Of a stretch of DNA of 64,000 nucleotides, positions 22,436 to 34,949 are shown piece by piece (the first letter of the stretch is position 1; each line of letters starts with the position of its first letter). The stretch is from contig JAESUZ010002551.1 of NCBI GenBank assembly GCA_017311185.1, forward strand, positions 1,612,001 through 1,676,000, in the 5' to 3' direction. The stretch is from Proteles cristata cristata. Taxonomy: Eukaryota; Chordata; Mammalia; Carnivora; Hyaenidae. The notes under the pieces were generated by a model, which was not told where the DNA came from, searched no databases, and was given only the letters and a program-made list of their open reading frames with translations. A program made the position numbers and the translations under genes.

Positions 22436-22705
22436 GGTGTAATATTCACCAAGTGCCAGGCACTGTTGCAAGCACTTTGTAAATAAGAGCTCATATAATT
22501 TTTCATAGGAACCTCATGAAATAGGTACTATTGTTTTTCCACTTTCCAAATGACAAGAGTATATAGTACATAGAGGTTATGTAAGTAGCTCAATGTCACC
22601 AAGAGACTCTATGTCAATGAATCCAGTCTAATGCAAGTAATTGATAGAACTTGGATTCTAACCCTGGCTCTCAGGCTTTAGAGCCTATGCCCTTAACCAT
22701 GGCTT
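22436..22705 (-). mobile_element. MIR, nearly full length
   Basis: 'caccaagtgccaggcactgttgcaagcactttg', 'ataggtactattgtttttccac', 'ttggattctaaccctggctctcaggc' and 'cccttaaccatggc' run in reverse MIR order. It faces the plus-strand MIR just upstream. Confidence 0.87.
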
Positions 22706-23390
22706 TTGGTGGCTTCCAAGAAAGGAAACAGTCAACCCACAGGCCCTTTTCTCATGCAGTCCCCTGAGCCACATGCCAAGCATTGTAAGTCCCATCTTGA
22801 CACTTCAAGATCTATGAGAACAAGGTCTGTAAACATTCAGGCTCCATGCCCAGTGGCCTCTCCAGTTTATATCACGAATTCCCCCAAACCCACACCCTGC
22901 AGTGACCACACACAGAAGCCTAACAGTTCAGGAGATGTCTGGGAAATTCCAAAAACAGAAGGCAGATGAGAAGCAGTGGGGAGTTTTATCCATGAATGTC
23001 TTCACACCAGAATCTAAATGCTGACTGAGGGCATGTTGCCCTCCATTGAGGAGAGACCAGCTCCTGCTGGCAGGAAGCTCAGCGTTGACAATCACCACTG
23101 AAAGGGAGGAGGAGAGCTTTGCCAGCTGGGGATAGACATCTGGCAGAGGATCAGAGGGATGGCATGCTAACTAATCCAGCTCAGAGCTGGATTTAAACAC
23201 ATTTCCCCTTGGTACTATGCACCAGTCCACTATTAGAAGAACAGAGCTAAAGAAATTCATCCAGAAGCAAATCAGTTTCAAGGTAATGAGGGCATAACTC
23301 CTAATTATGCATCATTAAGGAGGTCTCCTGACCAGAACATAACTGAGACTGTACAGAATCTGGTCTGAGCACACCTTTAGAGATTAAACT
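22706..23390. other. Unassigned sequence
   Basis: No gene. The 87-codon frame at 22706-22969 is proline- and serine-rich without a recognisable domain. Confidence 0.5.
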
Positions 23391-23586
23391 ATTGATCATC
23401 TTGGGGAGACTAGGTGGCTCCATTGGTTATGCTTCTGACTGACTCTTGATTTTGGCTCAGGATATGATCTCACTGCTTAGGAGATCAAGCCCTGTGTGGG
23501 GCTCTGTACTGACAGCATGGAGCCTTCTTGGGATTCTCTCTCTTTCTCTCTCAAAATAAGTAAATTTTAAAATATTGATCATCCTG
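23391..23586 (+). mobile_element. Carnivore tRNA-derived SINE, short
   Basis: The body is 23403-23572, with the head 'ggggagactaggtggctcc' and a short 'tctctctctttctctc' tract. ATTGATCATCTTGG (23391-23404) and ATTGATCATCCTGG (23573-23586) form the duplication. Confidence 0.93.
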
Positions 23587-23693
23587 GTTTAAGGCTTTGT
23601 CTTCATATAGGCAAAGTGTAGGAGAGAACCATGACCATTAGCTAAGTAGCTCAAAGGGTGTTGCACTCTCTCTTTTCCATTCCCTCCCTCCCT

Positions 23694-23696
<3 letters not shown>

Positions 23697-23730
<34 letters not shown>
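23697..23730. repeat. (AC)17 microsatellite
   Basis: Pure AC dinucleotides for 34 bp. Confidence 0.97.
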
Positions 23731-23733
<3 letters not shown>

Positions 23734-25017
23734 ACCACTGAAGAATATGTCTATGGTAGCAATGCGGCTTGAAGCTGGCACTGGATGGACAGTTCTAGAC
23801 CCTAGGTCCTAATCTTTGCTGTCCCTGACTTTCTGAAGTTTCTCTGCTGTTCCCATTCTGCCTTCCTTTACAGTCCTTGTAACTCTAATGAGCCATTCTG
23901 CCTCCTCTAAACCAGCCACACTGCACTGTAGCTCATCCCACATATCTGTGCTCCCCTCACTTCAGAACCCACTTCTTCATAGTTTGCCTCAGACCATCTA
24001 ATCACTGACCCCATGAGAGACTGCTTCTGGGCCTCAGTCTAGTGCCCACATGAATTTCACCCTCTGGCATACCCACCTGGGCTTCCCATCTGCCTGTTAG
24101 CTTTATATGGCCCTTTAATTTCAACATCTTGGCCTGAGGGGAGAGACACCCCATCAGCCTCAGCCCTGAGGAACTGTCATTGGTGAACCAAACAATACCA
24201 CCTCTCTCCCCATCCCCCACCAAAGGAAGACACCTCAAATTGGAATCAGCTCAAACCTATTAGGCAAGTCATCCATTGTCCAGAGGAGTCCCTGTAGACC
24301 TTCAAGTGCCATCCTATTGGTAGATGCCAAGGTAAAATAAATTGTATAGATCTAAAAATGCTCAGATTTTTCTTTAAGACTAGGACATCTATTTGAGTTT
24401 CACCACACATGTCTATACCTGTTATATTCACGTCAAAAAGGATATTCTAAGACTCGATGGCAATGGCGAGACAAGAGTGAGAAGAGCATGCAAGAAGTGT
24501 GAATTATCTTTGGATGGCTTTGGGAAAACCACATTTGTCCTCGTTGGAGGTAACTGCACAGAAAAGCAATGGGAAGAGCCCATCTGAGCAACCAAAATCA
24601 CAGAGTAACTTGCTATTAAAAAGTCAAACCAGTACTTCCTATTATCTTTCAATTTAAAACTCTCATTTTCTTTTATCTCAAAGCCAGTTTAGAGTATGAC
24701 TTTGTACTCATAGTCATACAATAACTAAGAGACCATTTGTTCTTAATAAGAACAGGCTGCAAATGGAGCTTCTATCTTCTCTTATTACCTCGGCTATTTC
24801 ATTTACTTACATTTTCATTTTTCCTTGGTGTAAATGCAACCAATTAAAAATACAAGTAATATAGTTCACCTGTATCTTTTCTCTAATTCCCCATTTAGAG
24901 GCTGGTAAGAGTTCTAGGTAGCATAGCCTCAGTGCTTATGCAGCCTATCCCATAAGGGACCTTGGACAATTACTTTGTCTGTATTTGGAAGTCTTCAAGC
25001 CCCATTCTGATTGCTGC
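23731..25017. other. Unassigned sequence
   Basis: No gene. The 23830-24000 part is C/T-rich and vaguely like the L2 3' region, but I cannot support a call. Confidence 0.5.
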
Positions 25018-25530
25018 CACAGAAATTAGTTCACAGATTCTGTATGTGGACATTTTCCTTTTATACAGAACTAGTTAATATCCCAGAAGTTGTGGGAGAT
25101 ACAAAGGTGGTTGGGACAAATTTCTACTCTCAAAGCACAAGTAACTCAAACCTCAGACAGATTTTATTTTGTGCCAAATGGGGCCAAGACAAAGGAGGTC
25201 TCCCAGCCGATAACTGAATGCAGCAGGAATACAATGGTGGGTCCATTACTAGAAGACACAGAACTCCTCTGACAGCCAACTTTGACTCCAAGACCCGCAG
25301 ACAGCCTTGTGGAGCCTTCTTACATCACATAGGAATCAAGGGTACATCCATCCAAGAATGTTCCCTTCTCTCTTTTACTGCAGACCAAAAGGATAGCAGT
25401 CTGGTGAATCTCTTGGCTTTGTACAGCTAGCTTCCTAGTGTTCCACATGGGTTCTCCCCTAATAAAATCCTTGCTTATTTAATCCCACATTGGTCTCTGC
25501 CTCTCAGAAGACCAGTACTGACTCAATTTC
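25018..25530 (+). mobile_element. Possible LTR-like sequence
   Basis: Near 25455 'ccctaataaaatccttgcttatttaatccc' is followed by 'ggtctctgcctctcagaagacc'. This resembles an LTR poly(A) signal and U5 region. The upstream 400 bp is moderately GC-rich and does not match families I know. Terminal TG...CA ends and a duplication are not clear. Confidence 0.3.
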
Positions 25531-25614
25531 ATGTCTAACATGATCACACAGGGAAAACCTTGCCTTAGTAGCTACTTTAACCATCAGTTTCAATAATAAT
25601 AACAACAGACAATA

Positions 25615-25810
25615 ATAGTTAACCTTTAGGCATGTGCGCATTTTCTCATTTGACCACATAAGGAAGATAGAACTATTTCCATCTTACAAGATGGGTGAAG
25701 AGACTTAGGTTAAGTACCTGTCCAGTCACCCAGTTAATAAAAGAGCTAAGACTTGAACTCATAAAATCTCAGTTTACAGCACATCTTTTTAGCCACTACA
25801 ATCTGCTAAG
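25615..25810 (-). mobile_element. MIR
   Basis: 'cattttctcatttgaccac', 'atcttacaagatgggtgaagagacttaggttaagtacc', 'cacccagttaataaaagagc' and 'acttgaactcataaaatctcag' fit reverse MIR order. Confidence 0.7.
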
Positions 25811-25999
25811 TAATTAACCTACTAAATCAAATACATTTATGTAAGTTTGCAATCTTTGGATTCATTTGAAAATTTACTAAGGTTCATCTTACTGTCTACA
25901 CAGCTATTCTCAAAGTACCTACAAATTCCCCCCAACAGTACAGGATCAGCATAGACACTGCACACAGGCATGATTCAGGAATACATTTTTGCTGCTGCA

Positions 26000-26120
26000 G
26001 ACATTCGTTAATTTTTTATGGAACAAATATATGTTGAATGACAACCATCTGCCAGGCAATGGGCTATGATAATAAAGAACGCTGTTCTCTCTCTAAAGAG
26101 GGGAATATTTTTAAAAGGAC
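26000..26120 (-). mobile_element. L2 3' end fragment
   Basis: 'ggaacaaatatatgttgaatgacaaccatctgccaggcaatgg' and 'ctctctaaagaggggaatatttttaaaaggacagacag' are consistent with a reversed L2 end. Confidence 0.5.
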
Positions 26121-26539
26121 AGACAGTCTTATTTAAGCCATAGTTTTACCTCAAAAGGATTATAAATTCCTGACTATCATTTTACCACTTGATAGTCACA
26201 AAAACAATTCTTGCCTCAACAGTCCCCTTCCTGCTCCTTTCCTGTAACTCTCTCTTGATTTAGAATTATTACCTCTAATAGGTTTCCCTCTGCTGGGACC
26301 CTGATGACTGGATTGGTCTGAAATAGCTAATTAGAACATAAGGGCTCCAGCCTCTCTCCACCTTCCAGCAGGTATCATTCTATAAATGTCAATCAGCCAC
26401 ATGAGAAAGTGGAGGGGTCACCATCAAGGCCACATATAAATGGGAAACAGCTACCGCTAAAGTCTCCAACACTTGTTATCATCTCTTGGTTACCTTGCTC
26501 ATCCTTATGCAACAGTATCACCAACCCTCTGTTAGGAAG

Positions 26540-26750
26540 CAGTGGAAAATAGTGCCAAGAGGGACTTTCACATCAGAGAGATTTTGATTTGCCTCCTACT
26601 CTACTGCTTACCGACTCAGGTCACAGTCACACCACTTAACCTCTCTGAATCTCTGTTTCCTTCTCTACTATTTGTGCGAGCTAAATGAGGACTCTAAGTC
26701 AGGTGCCTGGCATTAAGAGTTGGTGCTCAGTAAACATCTCTTCTATTAAC
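26540..26750 (+). mobile_element. MIR
   Basis: 'ctactgcttaccgactcagg', 'ccacttaacctctctgaatctctgtttccttctc', 'gcctggcattaagagttggtgctcagtaaac' run in MIR order. Confidence 0.82.
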
Positions 26751-26764
26751 TCCAACTCCTTCCC

Positions 26765-26872
26765 CCTGCCAGGCTGTCGCCTCCTTCCAGACTTATTTCC
26801 AGGTCATATATCCTCAGCTCCAAACAGTGCCTAGCACAGATGTCTAATAATTGTTTATATAATGAATGAAGC
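26765..26872 (+). mobile_element. L2 3' end fragment
   Basis: 'ccaaacagtgcctagcacagatgtctaataattgtttatataatgaatgaag' matches the L2 terminus. Confidence 0.55.
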
Positions 26873-27229
26873 AATCAATTGTTTCTGATCTAGACAGTGG
26901 ACTATCTGGATGAAAATTCACATGGATAGCCTCTTAGACTACATCTACCTTAACCTATGATTCATAACTGCAATTATAATACATCAAGACTAATTTAAAA
27001 TGCCAGCTTACTGTAAAAGGCCAATGCATGTAAGTTTAGCATATAAGGCAAAATTTTTGATTTGTCACTTTGCAATGGGATTTAAACATGAAAGGGCTAA
27101 AGAGTAGGGGTGACATGGGGTGTGACAATGGGAAAGCCAGGGAGATTGTGAGGAAAAGAGAAAAATATATGAAATCCATGGTGATTTCATCTTCAGAAAG
27201 AATTCATTCAAAGCACAGATTAATAAATT

Positions 27230-27420
27230 ATAGTAGCAAGCAGTTACATGGCAATTTTCATCTTCAAAGCTCTGGATCAACTTTTAACATACTCTCTTTG
27301 TGTGCAGATGAGGAATACCAATACCATTTGACAGGTGGGTAAATGGATATAGATACTCTCAAATACATTTCCAAAGTCAGAGAGAAACTTAGTAATAATC
27401 AAAATGAGTGTCTACATTTA
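27230..27420 (-). mobile_element. MIR, weak
   Basis: 'gcagatgaggaataccaatacc', 'gacaggtgggtaaatgg' and 'ccaaagtcagagagaaacttagtaa' suggest a reversed MIR, strongly diverged. Confidence 0.4.
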
Positions 27421-27539
27421 TGCTCATCGCACTAGACCTTCTTTGATCAGAAGATGTAAAGAAGAGATCAGTTCAGTGGTGGGGTATGACAACGGGAAGA
27501 GGAAGAAAAAGAAAGAGAGAAGAGAAATAGAATAGATAA

Positions 27540-27750
27540 CCTTACTAAGTATTTACATTTCTAAATATATTCATTATTTTACTTAATCCTCAAAGCCCAT
27601 ATTTGGATATATTTGTGAAAAAAACTCAGACTGAGCAATGTTAAGGCATTTGTCCAAATTCACTACCTACTCTACAAAAATGTCGAGATTCAAACCCAGT
27701 TCTTTCTGAGTCTGGGACCCAAGGTTTTACCAACATCCTTGTCCACAAGG
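27540..27750 (-). mobile_element. MIR
   Basis: 'actaagtatttacatttctaaatat', 'attttacttaatcctcaaagccc', 'aaggcatttgtccaaattcactacc' and 'gagattcaaacccagttctttctgagtctggg' match reversed MIR. Confidence 0.72.
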
Positions 27751-28044
27751 TGCTAAAAGGCCTACTAACCCAGCAGGAGTGAATGGGGGCATCTGCATGT
27801 GTGAGTCAGAGGAAATTGTAAAAGGGAGTTGGCCAATGGTCCAGGTGTCCTATGCAAAAATAGTTTCACCTTGTTCATTTGCATAAAGCAATTAGGAAAA
27901 GCAATCTCCAGTTTCCTTGGTGGGAGAATTTGAGCTACCCTCAGCCAAGAAATATAAAACATTGGGTTTCACCGTCACTATCTCCACCACTGTTGAAGAG
28001 ACAAACGGTTATTCCAGATTTACACAGATAAATCTTTCCTGTGT

Positions 28045-28285
28045 AGGTAGACGTCAGAACATAGACCTCTGGATTTGGTCTACCTGGGTTTGAATTCGGG
28101 CTCCATCACTTATTAACTGTGTGTCCTTCTGCCGATCATTTCCTGCCACCGTTTGCTCATCTATAAAATGCATAAAACAGTAGGAAAGACATCAGATGAG
28201 AGTAATGAAGATTAAATGGGTCAATATACACTCAAATACACCGTAAATGCAAAACAAGGAGTGGCTACTAGTATTACAGAGGACA
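28045..28285 (+). mobile_element. MIR
   Basis: 'ctggatttggtctacctgggtttgaattcgggctcc', 'cttattaactgtgtgtccttctgcc' and 'tgctcatctataaaatgc' are clear MIR landmarks. Confidence 0.85.
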
Positions 28286-28289
28286 CTGT

Positions 28290-29875
28290 GTGCTTAGTTT
28301 TTAAGTCTGTTCCCTTGTAACTGGACTGTGTAAACACCCTGCAAAATCCTGCCACCCACCACAGAACCAACAAGATTCATTTCAGTTTTGATCAAAAAGA
28401 GATGTTACAGTCAGAGAAGTGAACTTGATAGCTTTTAAATGCCATGTCCCCATGGCAAAATACACCTAACTCTCCTCCTTGCTTCTATTCAAGTCTGTGT
28501 GAGCAATGACTTTTATGTTAATTTGCAATGACACTTACTGCTGACAAGCTGATAGACACAGAGAACAGAACAATCATCAGCAAGTGACCATCATTTGTTT
28601 TATTCTTCTGTTCACTTTCCTTCATCAATCTCTTCTTAAGGAGAACCTTAGCCTTTTATCAGTGATATACATCTATTCAAGCATTATCAAGATATTTGGA
28701 GTACTTATTGTTTATTTAAAATAATACCAACAATAAAAAAACACATCAGTTTCACCAGAAAGGATGAAGATGCCAGTAGATGGTTAGCCTGATTTAACTG
28801 CCTCACCTTCCAAAAGCCCACTAGGACAGTGGGAAATCCTCTGTGTTACTTGAAGACGTGGAATATAAAGGTCCATCAGGCTTCCTTACCTCGCATGAAA
28901 AGATGAGCACTGAACAAAGGGCTTTGAAATAGTAAAGAACAGGCAAAATTCTGCAGCACTGATTTCAAGCGTGCAAGGGGAATATTCAGAAGAGAAAGTA
29001 AACATCAAGAAGTCATTATAAAACATTGCACATACCATCCTCACTGTCAGTTACTTTAAGTAGAAATCAGCTGTAAGGAGGAATCAGCATTTTTTAAAAA
29101 AATTGCCCCTCCAAGGGTGTTTTATTGATGTGCATTCATTTGTTCGAGACCTCTCAATTCTCATGGGTTCCCGAAACTGTCAGAAATCCTACAAGTGTGA
29201 ATAGTGCTGTATAAGCAAAATTAATGTCTTCATTGCTGAGTGCGATATTTTAGGCTTTATATGTGCCTTAGTAGCAGGTTTTTTAAAAGTAAAACTAGAG
29301 ATGTAAATCTGTTACCATTTACATTCTTCAGCCTACATGACCTTAAGTCATTATTTCAGTCTGGCATTTAGCTTGGTGCTATAAAGCAAGCGTTCTTACC
29401 CATGCATGACTTTCACATCACAATTTATTTTAACTAACCACCACCTAAAATGTGAGTGTAAAGATTTAGTCAATTAAATAAACACCGGAAAATAAACAGG
29501 GTACTGTTTGCTTTCAGATTTACTACAGACTGACCCTTCGATTAAGAATGATACATGATGTGGGGGTTTGTGTATATGAAAGAGTGCGATACAGGAAGGA
29601 GAGATGAAGGGAGTATTGTAAGCATACTTCTGCATCTCCTTGATAAATCTCAAATATCATTTCTACTATAATAGTCTTGTTTCCAAACACTTGAAACTAA
29701 TTGCTGGGAGAGGACCGGGGTGTTCTTTCCAACCACAATGCTGTTGAAAACCATTGTTCTGACATTCTCCCACAGCCACTACCCACTTCTGTAAAGGCAA
29801 GTCTATGCAGTAGAGGGAAGGCATAAAGAAACGAGCTGAGACCTAACAACCAAGACACCTGGGTGCCATTGGCAT
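28290..29875. other. Long unassigned stretch
   Basis: No gene and no recognisable repeat. The lack of repeats over 29100-29500 could reflect selection, but the sequence alone cannot show that. Confidence 0.5.
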
Positions 29876-29990
29876 AAAGGCTATTAATTACCTTGAGGCC
29901 AAGGGCCATTCACTTGACCCTCCCAAGGCCTTGGCATTTTACATTAAATTGAAGAAATTGTAATAATAATTACTAAGGGAGACTTACAAT
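29876..29990 (+). mobile_element. MIR fragment, weak
   Basis: 'ccattcacttgaccctcccaaggccttggcattttac' followed by 'attgtaataataattactaagggag' fits the MIR middle. Confidence 0.45.
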
Positions 29991-30620
29991 TCTAAATCTC
30001 TTTGGTTTCTCAGAATTGTGGTATCGACAGCAAAGCTGAGGCCCACCAGTATTCTCTGAGACCAAAAATGAGGCACCACTGATTTTGAGCTCTGAATGGC
30101 ATGCCTGTTTATCAAGATGGTCTCAAAAACACTTCTGAATCCATTTGGAAAGGGGCAATAGCGAGAACACCATATTGAGCATGTTGTATTTAAGGTGCCA
30201 GTGAGGCATCAAAATGAGGGTGCCATTGAACAGTTGGTTCAAACAGCTTTAGGCGTCAGAAGATGAACGGAAGTTGGAATCGAGATAGCAAGTAAAGTCA
30301 TGGAAGTAGGTACAAGTAAACTAGAGACTGAACATGTTCAACACATGCACACATACTGATATAGAACGCAAAGAAGTAAGAGAAAGTCAGAGAAGCAGAA
30401 GTCAGGATGCCTCGGTCGTGCCCGGAGATGTAGGGCACAGCCCAGGCCCTCCAGAACCACATACCTCCTTTTCAGTTGCATCCTGCCAGACAGCCACAGC
30501 AGAGCTAAGCCCTGTGGCAAATCAAGTATGAACTGGGCCCGTGCATCGCAGTGCACATCACAAATATTCAAGTCCCCAAATAATCTGTCTACACAGTATC
30601 ATTTGTGTTCAAGTATTCAC
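29991..30620. other. Unassigned sequence
   Basis: No gene. The frames at 30334-30571 on both strands are unremarkable. Confidence 0.5.
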
Positions 30621-30621
30621 T

Positions 30622-30810
30622 TGCTCATTGTGTCTCTCAACCAGTATTTATTGAGCACCTACTAGGTGGCAAGCATGTTTTTAAATACTGGAGACCTGTA
30701 CGCGAGCAAAACTCTGCCTTTCAGCATTTACCCTGTGGCAGAGAAAATCAGGCAAACCATAGACAAGCCCTGGGTGCTAATAGAGAAATAAGCAAGGCTT
30801 TAGAAATAGA
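30622..30810 (-). mobile_element. L2 3' region
   Basis: 'caaccagtatttattgagcacctactaggtggcaagcatg', 'ctggagacctgtacgcgagcaaaactctgcc' and 'aaatcaggcaaaccatagacaag' follow the reversed L2 end. Confidence 0.7.
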
Positions 30811-31465
30811 GAAGGGGCTGAGTTGGTAGTTTGGTCAAGACTTTGCTTGTCTCAGGCCCCCATGGAAGCTAATGTTCTACCATATCTGCTCTCTGGGTCA
30901 CTGCCAGACACCTTGCTTATGCACTCACATTCACATTCGTTGGCAATATAGACAGCTGTCCTCCCCTGGATCCCCATCGCTCAGGACCAAATGGGTAGCA
31001 AATTAAGCTACTGAGCAGAAGAAGAGTTCAAAAGGGGTTATATAGGAGCATAGTATTTAACAGATGAAAGCTTCTAGCATCCCAGCCTTCATGCTGGTTT
31101 GTTGATGAGTTTTTAATTTCTTCCTCATGGCCTGTTGGATGAAATACCAAGTAAGGGAAAAATCTAGGAGGCATTCATTTGACCCCTAAAAACCTGGAGA
31201 TTTCTGCCCTTCCTTGACACAAATAAAGGAGTCTGGTCAAATAATATCTACATATTTCCGCATAGTATATAGCCTCCTCTGTAAAAGTAACTTTTTACTT
31301 CATAGTAATTTTATTTTTGTGTTAGAATTCCAATTTGGCAGTTTGGATCTTAGACTTAGGCCACTGAATTAAATCTAAAATTAAGTATGAAATATACATA
31401 TGCAGATTTGAGTACACCACCACTTAATGGGATTAATTTAATGGGATTTGAGAGGACTCATTAAA
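30811..31465. other. Unassigned sequence
   Basis: No gene or confident repeat. Confidence 0.5.
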
Positions 31466-31729
31466 TATCTCTCTATCAGGGGGCGCCTGGGTGGCTCAGT
31501 CGGTTGAGCATCTGACTTCAGCTCAGGTCATGATCTCATGGATCATGGGTTCGAACCTTGTGTCAGGCTCTGTGCTGACAGCTAGCTCCGAGTCTGGAGC
31601 CTGCTTCAGATTCTGTGTCTCCCTCTCTCTCTGACCCTCCCCTGCTCACGCTGTCTCTCTCCCTCTCTCTCTCTCTCTCAGAAATAAATAAAACATTAAA
31701 AAAGTTTTAAAAAATTATCTCTCTACCAG
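31466..31729 (+). mobile_element. Carnivore tRNA-derived SINE, near complete
   Basis: The body is 31480-31715: 'gggcgcctgggtggctcagtcggttgag', 'gctcaggtcatgatctcatgg', 'gggttcgaacc', 'gctctgtgctgacagc' and a long CT tract. TATCTCTCTATCAG (31466-31479) and TATCTCTCTACCAG (31716-31729) differ at one base. The body lacks the 'tttcgct' marker of the young copies, so it belongs to an older subfamily. Confidence 0.96.
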
Positions 31730-32209
31730 TGGACCAAATTGTTAAATGTCTACCAATAGATATTTGTTTCCTCCATCCTTGTAAGGACCTTCTCATCTCT
31801 TTAAGTGTACTTGCTACCTGGTCAAGAAAATGACAAATGGAACGGGTGCATATTGAAGCAAAAGAGAAAGGCTATACCAATGTTGGAATGGACTCTGTAG
31901 GAGGAACAGATCCAGTGACCAGTACCACAGATGAAGTCATGAAATGCTACACTGGAGTGTCAGTTCCTGAGCACCTTGGGGAAGGGATACCTTTGGGAGG
32001 CATGAATGACATCAGAAGAAACATAAAACAGAATTAGCAGAGACTTTAAAGTATAACAAAAGTCAAGACTCTTCCTTGTGGGGAAATGACCTCCTGAAAA
32101 GGAGGGGAGGGGGTGTCCTAGAACACAGAAACTGGAAGTTGGAAAAAACTCCTTGAGATTAGGCAGAGTCCTCAGCATAATGGATCCCATTCTCATGTGC
32201 TCATAGGAA
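31730..32209. other. Unassigned sequence
   Basis: The 66-codon frame at 31837-32037 has no recognisable domain. No repeat is identified. Confidence 0.5.
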
Positions 32210-32350
32210 TCTTCAAAGATACTTGTTAACAAAAATTTCTAGTCCCTTCCCTTCCTCACCACCACCACTGATTTTGATTCATTACATCTTGGAATGTCCT
32301 TAGAAAGATCTATTTTTGAAAAGTGATTTCCATGATCTACCATATTTGAG
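32210..32350 (+). mobile_element. MER5-like hAT fragment, diverged
   Basis: 'atacttgttaacaaaaatttctagtccc', 'gattttgattcattacatcttgg' and 'gatctatttttgaaaagtgatttccatg' follow the MER5A order ('cttgttaraaatgcaga', 'gattctgattcag', 'tctgcattttaacaag'). Confidence 0.5.
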
Positions 32351-33560
32351 AAAGATTCCTCTTTATGGTGTATAAATTTAATTAGATCCTGTATTTAGCA
32401 TAAAGCCTCTGAGTGAACTCCTATGTTCTAGTTGCCAGACTTACCACTATCTATTTAATAAATTTATCCCTCTTTTTTGCTGATGCTTTAGTGAGCACTT
32501 GACAAAGGTCAGGGGCTGTAAGTATGGCTGCAAGGATGGCTAGACCCTGGAAACTGGTCTCAGGGCAGGTTCTAGCTTGCCCACGATACTCATAAAGTGG
32601 CTTCTGAACACAATATCCCTATCCCGAAAGCAGAAGCCTTACATTGCAATTTTATTAATGCTGTCTGCATTCAAAGGTGCTTTTTGGAAGTCTCAACATA
32701 CTAGTGCTAAGGTCCCAGAGGTCACTAATTAGAGAATCAGGACTTCTGATCCTAAATCAATATATTTTTGTAACAATGCTGCTTGCCCATTTCAAAAATT
32801 TACCTAGAGGTGACCTTGTTTAGTGCAGTCCTAATAGACCCAAATAATGTAACTATTATTACTATGCACATTATGAAATTTGATTAGGTGCCTGGTACAA
32901 GTTAAGTTTTTTAAACAGAAATAAAAATTCTCAAATAATATAGACATTGTGTTTGTTGAATGAATTCCAAAGAAATAATGATTTTATTTTCCTCAATATC
33001 AGCAGAACCCTATGCAGTGTAATGACTTCTATTAAGTTCAACATTTATATAAATTAAGAAAGAAATCAGGAGGAATAAGTTACAGATAATAGCCATGATG
33101 ATAATTTTAAAGGGGAAGAAAATGACACCAGTGAGAAGAAGTACACAAAGTTGGAATTAGCAAATTTAGATGAGACAAGACTGAGAGGGCTGCAGATCTT
33201 CTAGTGCACAGGAAAATACTACACACAGAATGGTGGCTGGCAGAGCCCCATATGTACTGACAGTGAAGAAAAAAAATGGGCCCAAGTACACATTCCTTTC
33301 TAGAACTAACCTTAAAAGGGATTTAAGTTGATGCTAAGAAAAGTTGCTAAACATGGGATCTTATTACCAAAATAGAGTGGAATTGTCATTCACTAGAAGA
33401 CTTTTTACTAAAGGAGTTAACAAAAAAAAACACCAACAACTAAATATGTATTTGCATCTCACTGTGAAGACGTATGTTGTGGTGCTGTTCAGTGGCTGGG
33501 GCCTCGAAGGCAGTTCTTTGAGGGAGGATACTTGGTAAAGGACTTGATAGAGATGATTAC
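32351..33560. other. Unassigned sequence
   Basis: No gene or confident repeat. Confidence 0.5.
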
Positions 33561-33798
33561 AAAATGTCATTTAATTGGGGCACCTGTGTGGCTCAGTCGG
33601 TTAAACATCGGACTCTTAGTGTTGGCTGAGGTCATGATCTCAAGTCTTCCTGGGTTCGAGCCTTGCATCAGGCTCTGTGCTGTTGGTGTGGAATCTGCTT
33701 GGGATTCTCTGTCTCCCTCTCCCTGCCCCTTCTCCGCTTGTGCTGTTTGTGTATCTCCCAAAATAAGTAAATAAACTTTTAAAAAATGTCATTTAGTT
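33561..33798 (+). mobile_element. Carnivore tRNA-derived SINE
   Basis: The body is 33577-33782, beginning 'ggggcacctgtgtggctcagtcggttaa'. AAAATGTCATTTAATT (33561-33576) and AAAATGTCATTTAGTT (33783-33798) form a 16-bp duplication with one mismatch. Both of its overlapping frames are shadows of the SINE. Confidence 0.96.
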
Positions 33799-34597
33799 AA
33801 CATTTAATTAAGGAAAATTCTGAGGACTCAAAGGATTTATTTCTCCCTTCCTCAGCTGTAGTCTTTACCCTGCTGCCTTCTGGGCCCTCCCATCCATGTG
33901 AGTCTTGGGAGGCATAGATTGTACTGACCTAGCCTAGTTTGTTGAATTTTCCTGGCTAATGCAGAACCAAGATTTGTGTGAAAGACAAGGTGGGTGGCAA
34001 CCAATGGATTTTAAATCACATGTGTTTATAATTATAGAGGAGCACTGCAGGCTCATTAATTATAAAGGAGGTAAATCTAAGAAAATACAATTTTTTAACT
34101 TCCTTGAAGAAGTGCTTTGGTCACCATTTCACAGGAATGGATAGGGCATGGGTGTATGAGCCAACTGTATCAAAAGGGTACATCAATCAAGAAATTAAAT
34201 ATATCCCTCTGACCCTACTTGAAGACAAATTAGAATGGTTGTTGACTCCTTTTACAAACCCTGCATATATAAAACTGCTCTCTTCCTGAGAGATTGCTCA
34301 CGAGGTAGGAATGTCTGGGAAACTGTTAGGAAATCATTTTCCAGGCAAGGCACTCAAGAGTAGAATTCAGCTCTCATTAGCACAGAATGTAACCACAAGG
34401 TTTCAGAGCTCATATTATCTATCTCTATAGTTTCCAAAAAGACTTGCTTGAAAATATAACCCCCGTGTTGTAGAATCATTTTCCTGGGACTCTCTAAGTT
34501 TCTTCACAGCAACACATTGGAGAACTCAGGAGTAAATAGCCCAACTATCCCATTGCTGGGAAATGTTCCTCACTGTGTACCAGAAATGGTTACATCA
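33799..34597. other. Unassigned sequence
   Basis: No gene or confident repeat. Confidence 0.5.
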
Positions 34598-34740
34598 GTG
34601 TTCCTCCAATCTAGTGTACATTTGAAACACCAGGGGATATTGTTCAAAATGCAGATTCTGATTCAATGAGCCTGAGATGGGACCCAAGAGTCTGTGTTTC
34701 TGAAATTTGTTCATGGAAGACACTCTTGAGTGGCCAGTGT
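34598..34740 (+). mobile_element. MER5A-like hAT fragment
   Basis: 'gtgtacatttgaaacaccaggggatattgttcaaaatgcagattctgattc' and 'gggacccaagagtctgtgtttctg' fit MER5A order. Confidence 0.68.
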
Positions 34741-34767
34741 TAGATCATTTGCAAAAGCCATATCAAT

Positions 34768-34949
34768 TTGTTTTTAATATTTATTTATTTTGGGGGGGGA
34801 AAAGAGAGGAGGGTAAGAGTCCCAATCAGGCTCTGAGCTGTTAGTCAGAGCCAAGGCAGGGCTCAGGGCTCAGATCCAGAAATTGTGAGGTCATGACCTT
34901 AGCTGAAACCAAGAATCACACACAACTGACTGAGCCACCCAGGCGCCCC
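34768..34949 (-). mobile_element. Carnivore tRNA-derived SINE
   Basis: The left tail is T-rich. It is followed by 'gctctgagctgttagtcagagcc', 'tgtgaggtcatgacc' and an intact head 'ctgagccacccaggcgcccc'. It is shorter than the others, with its GA tract mostly lost, and no certain duplication. Confidence 0.93.
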
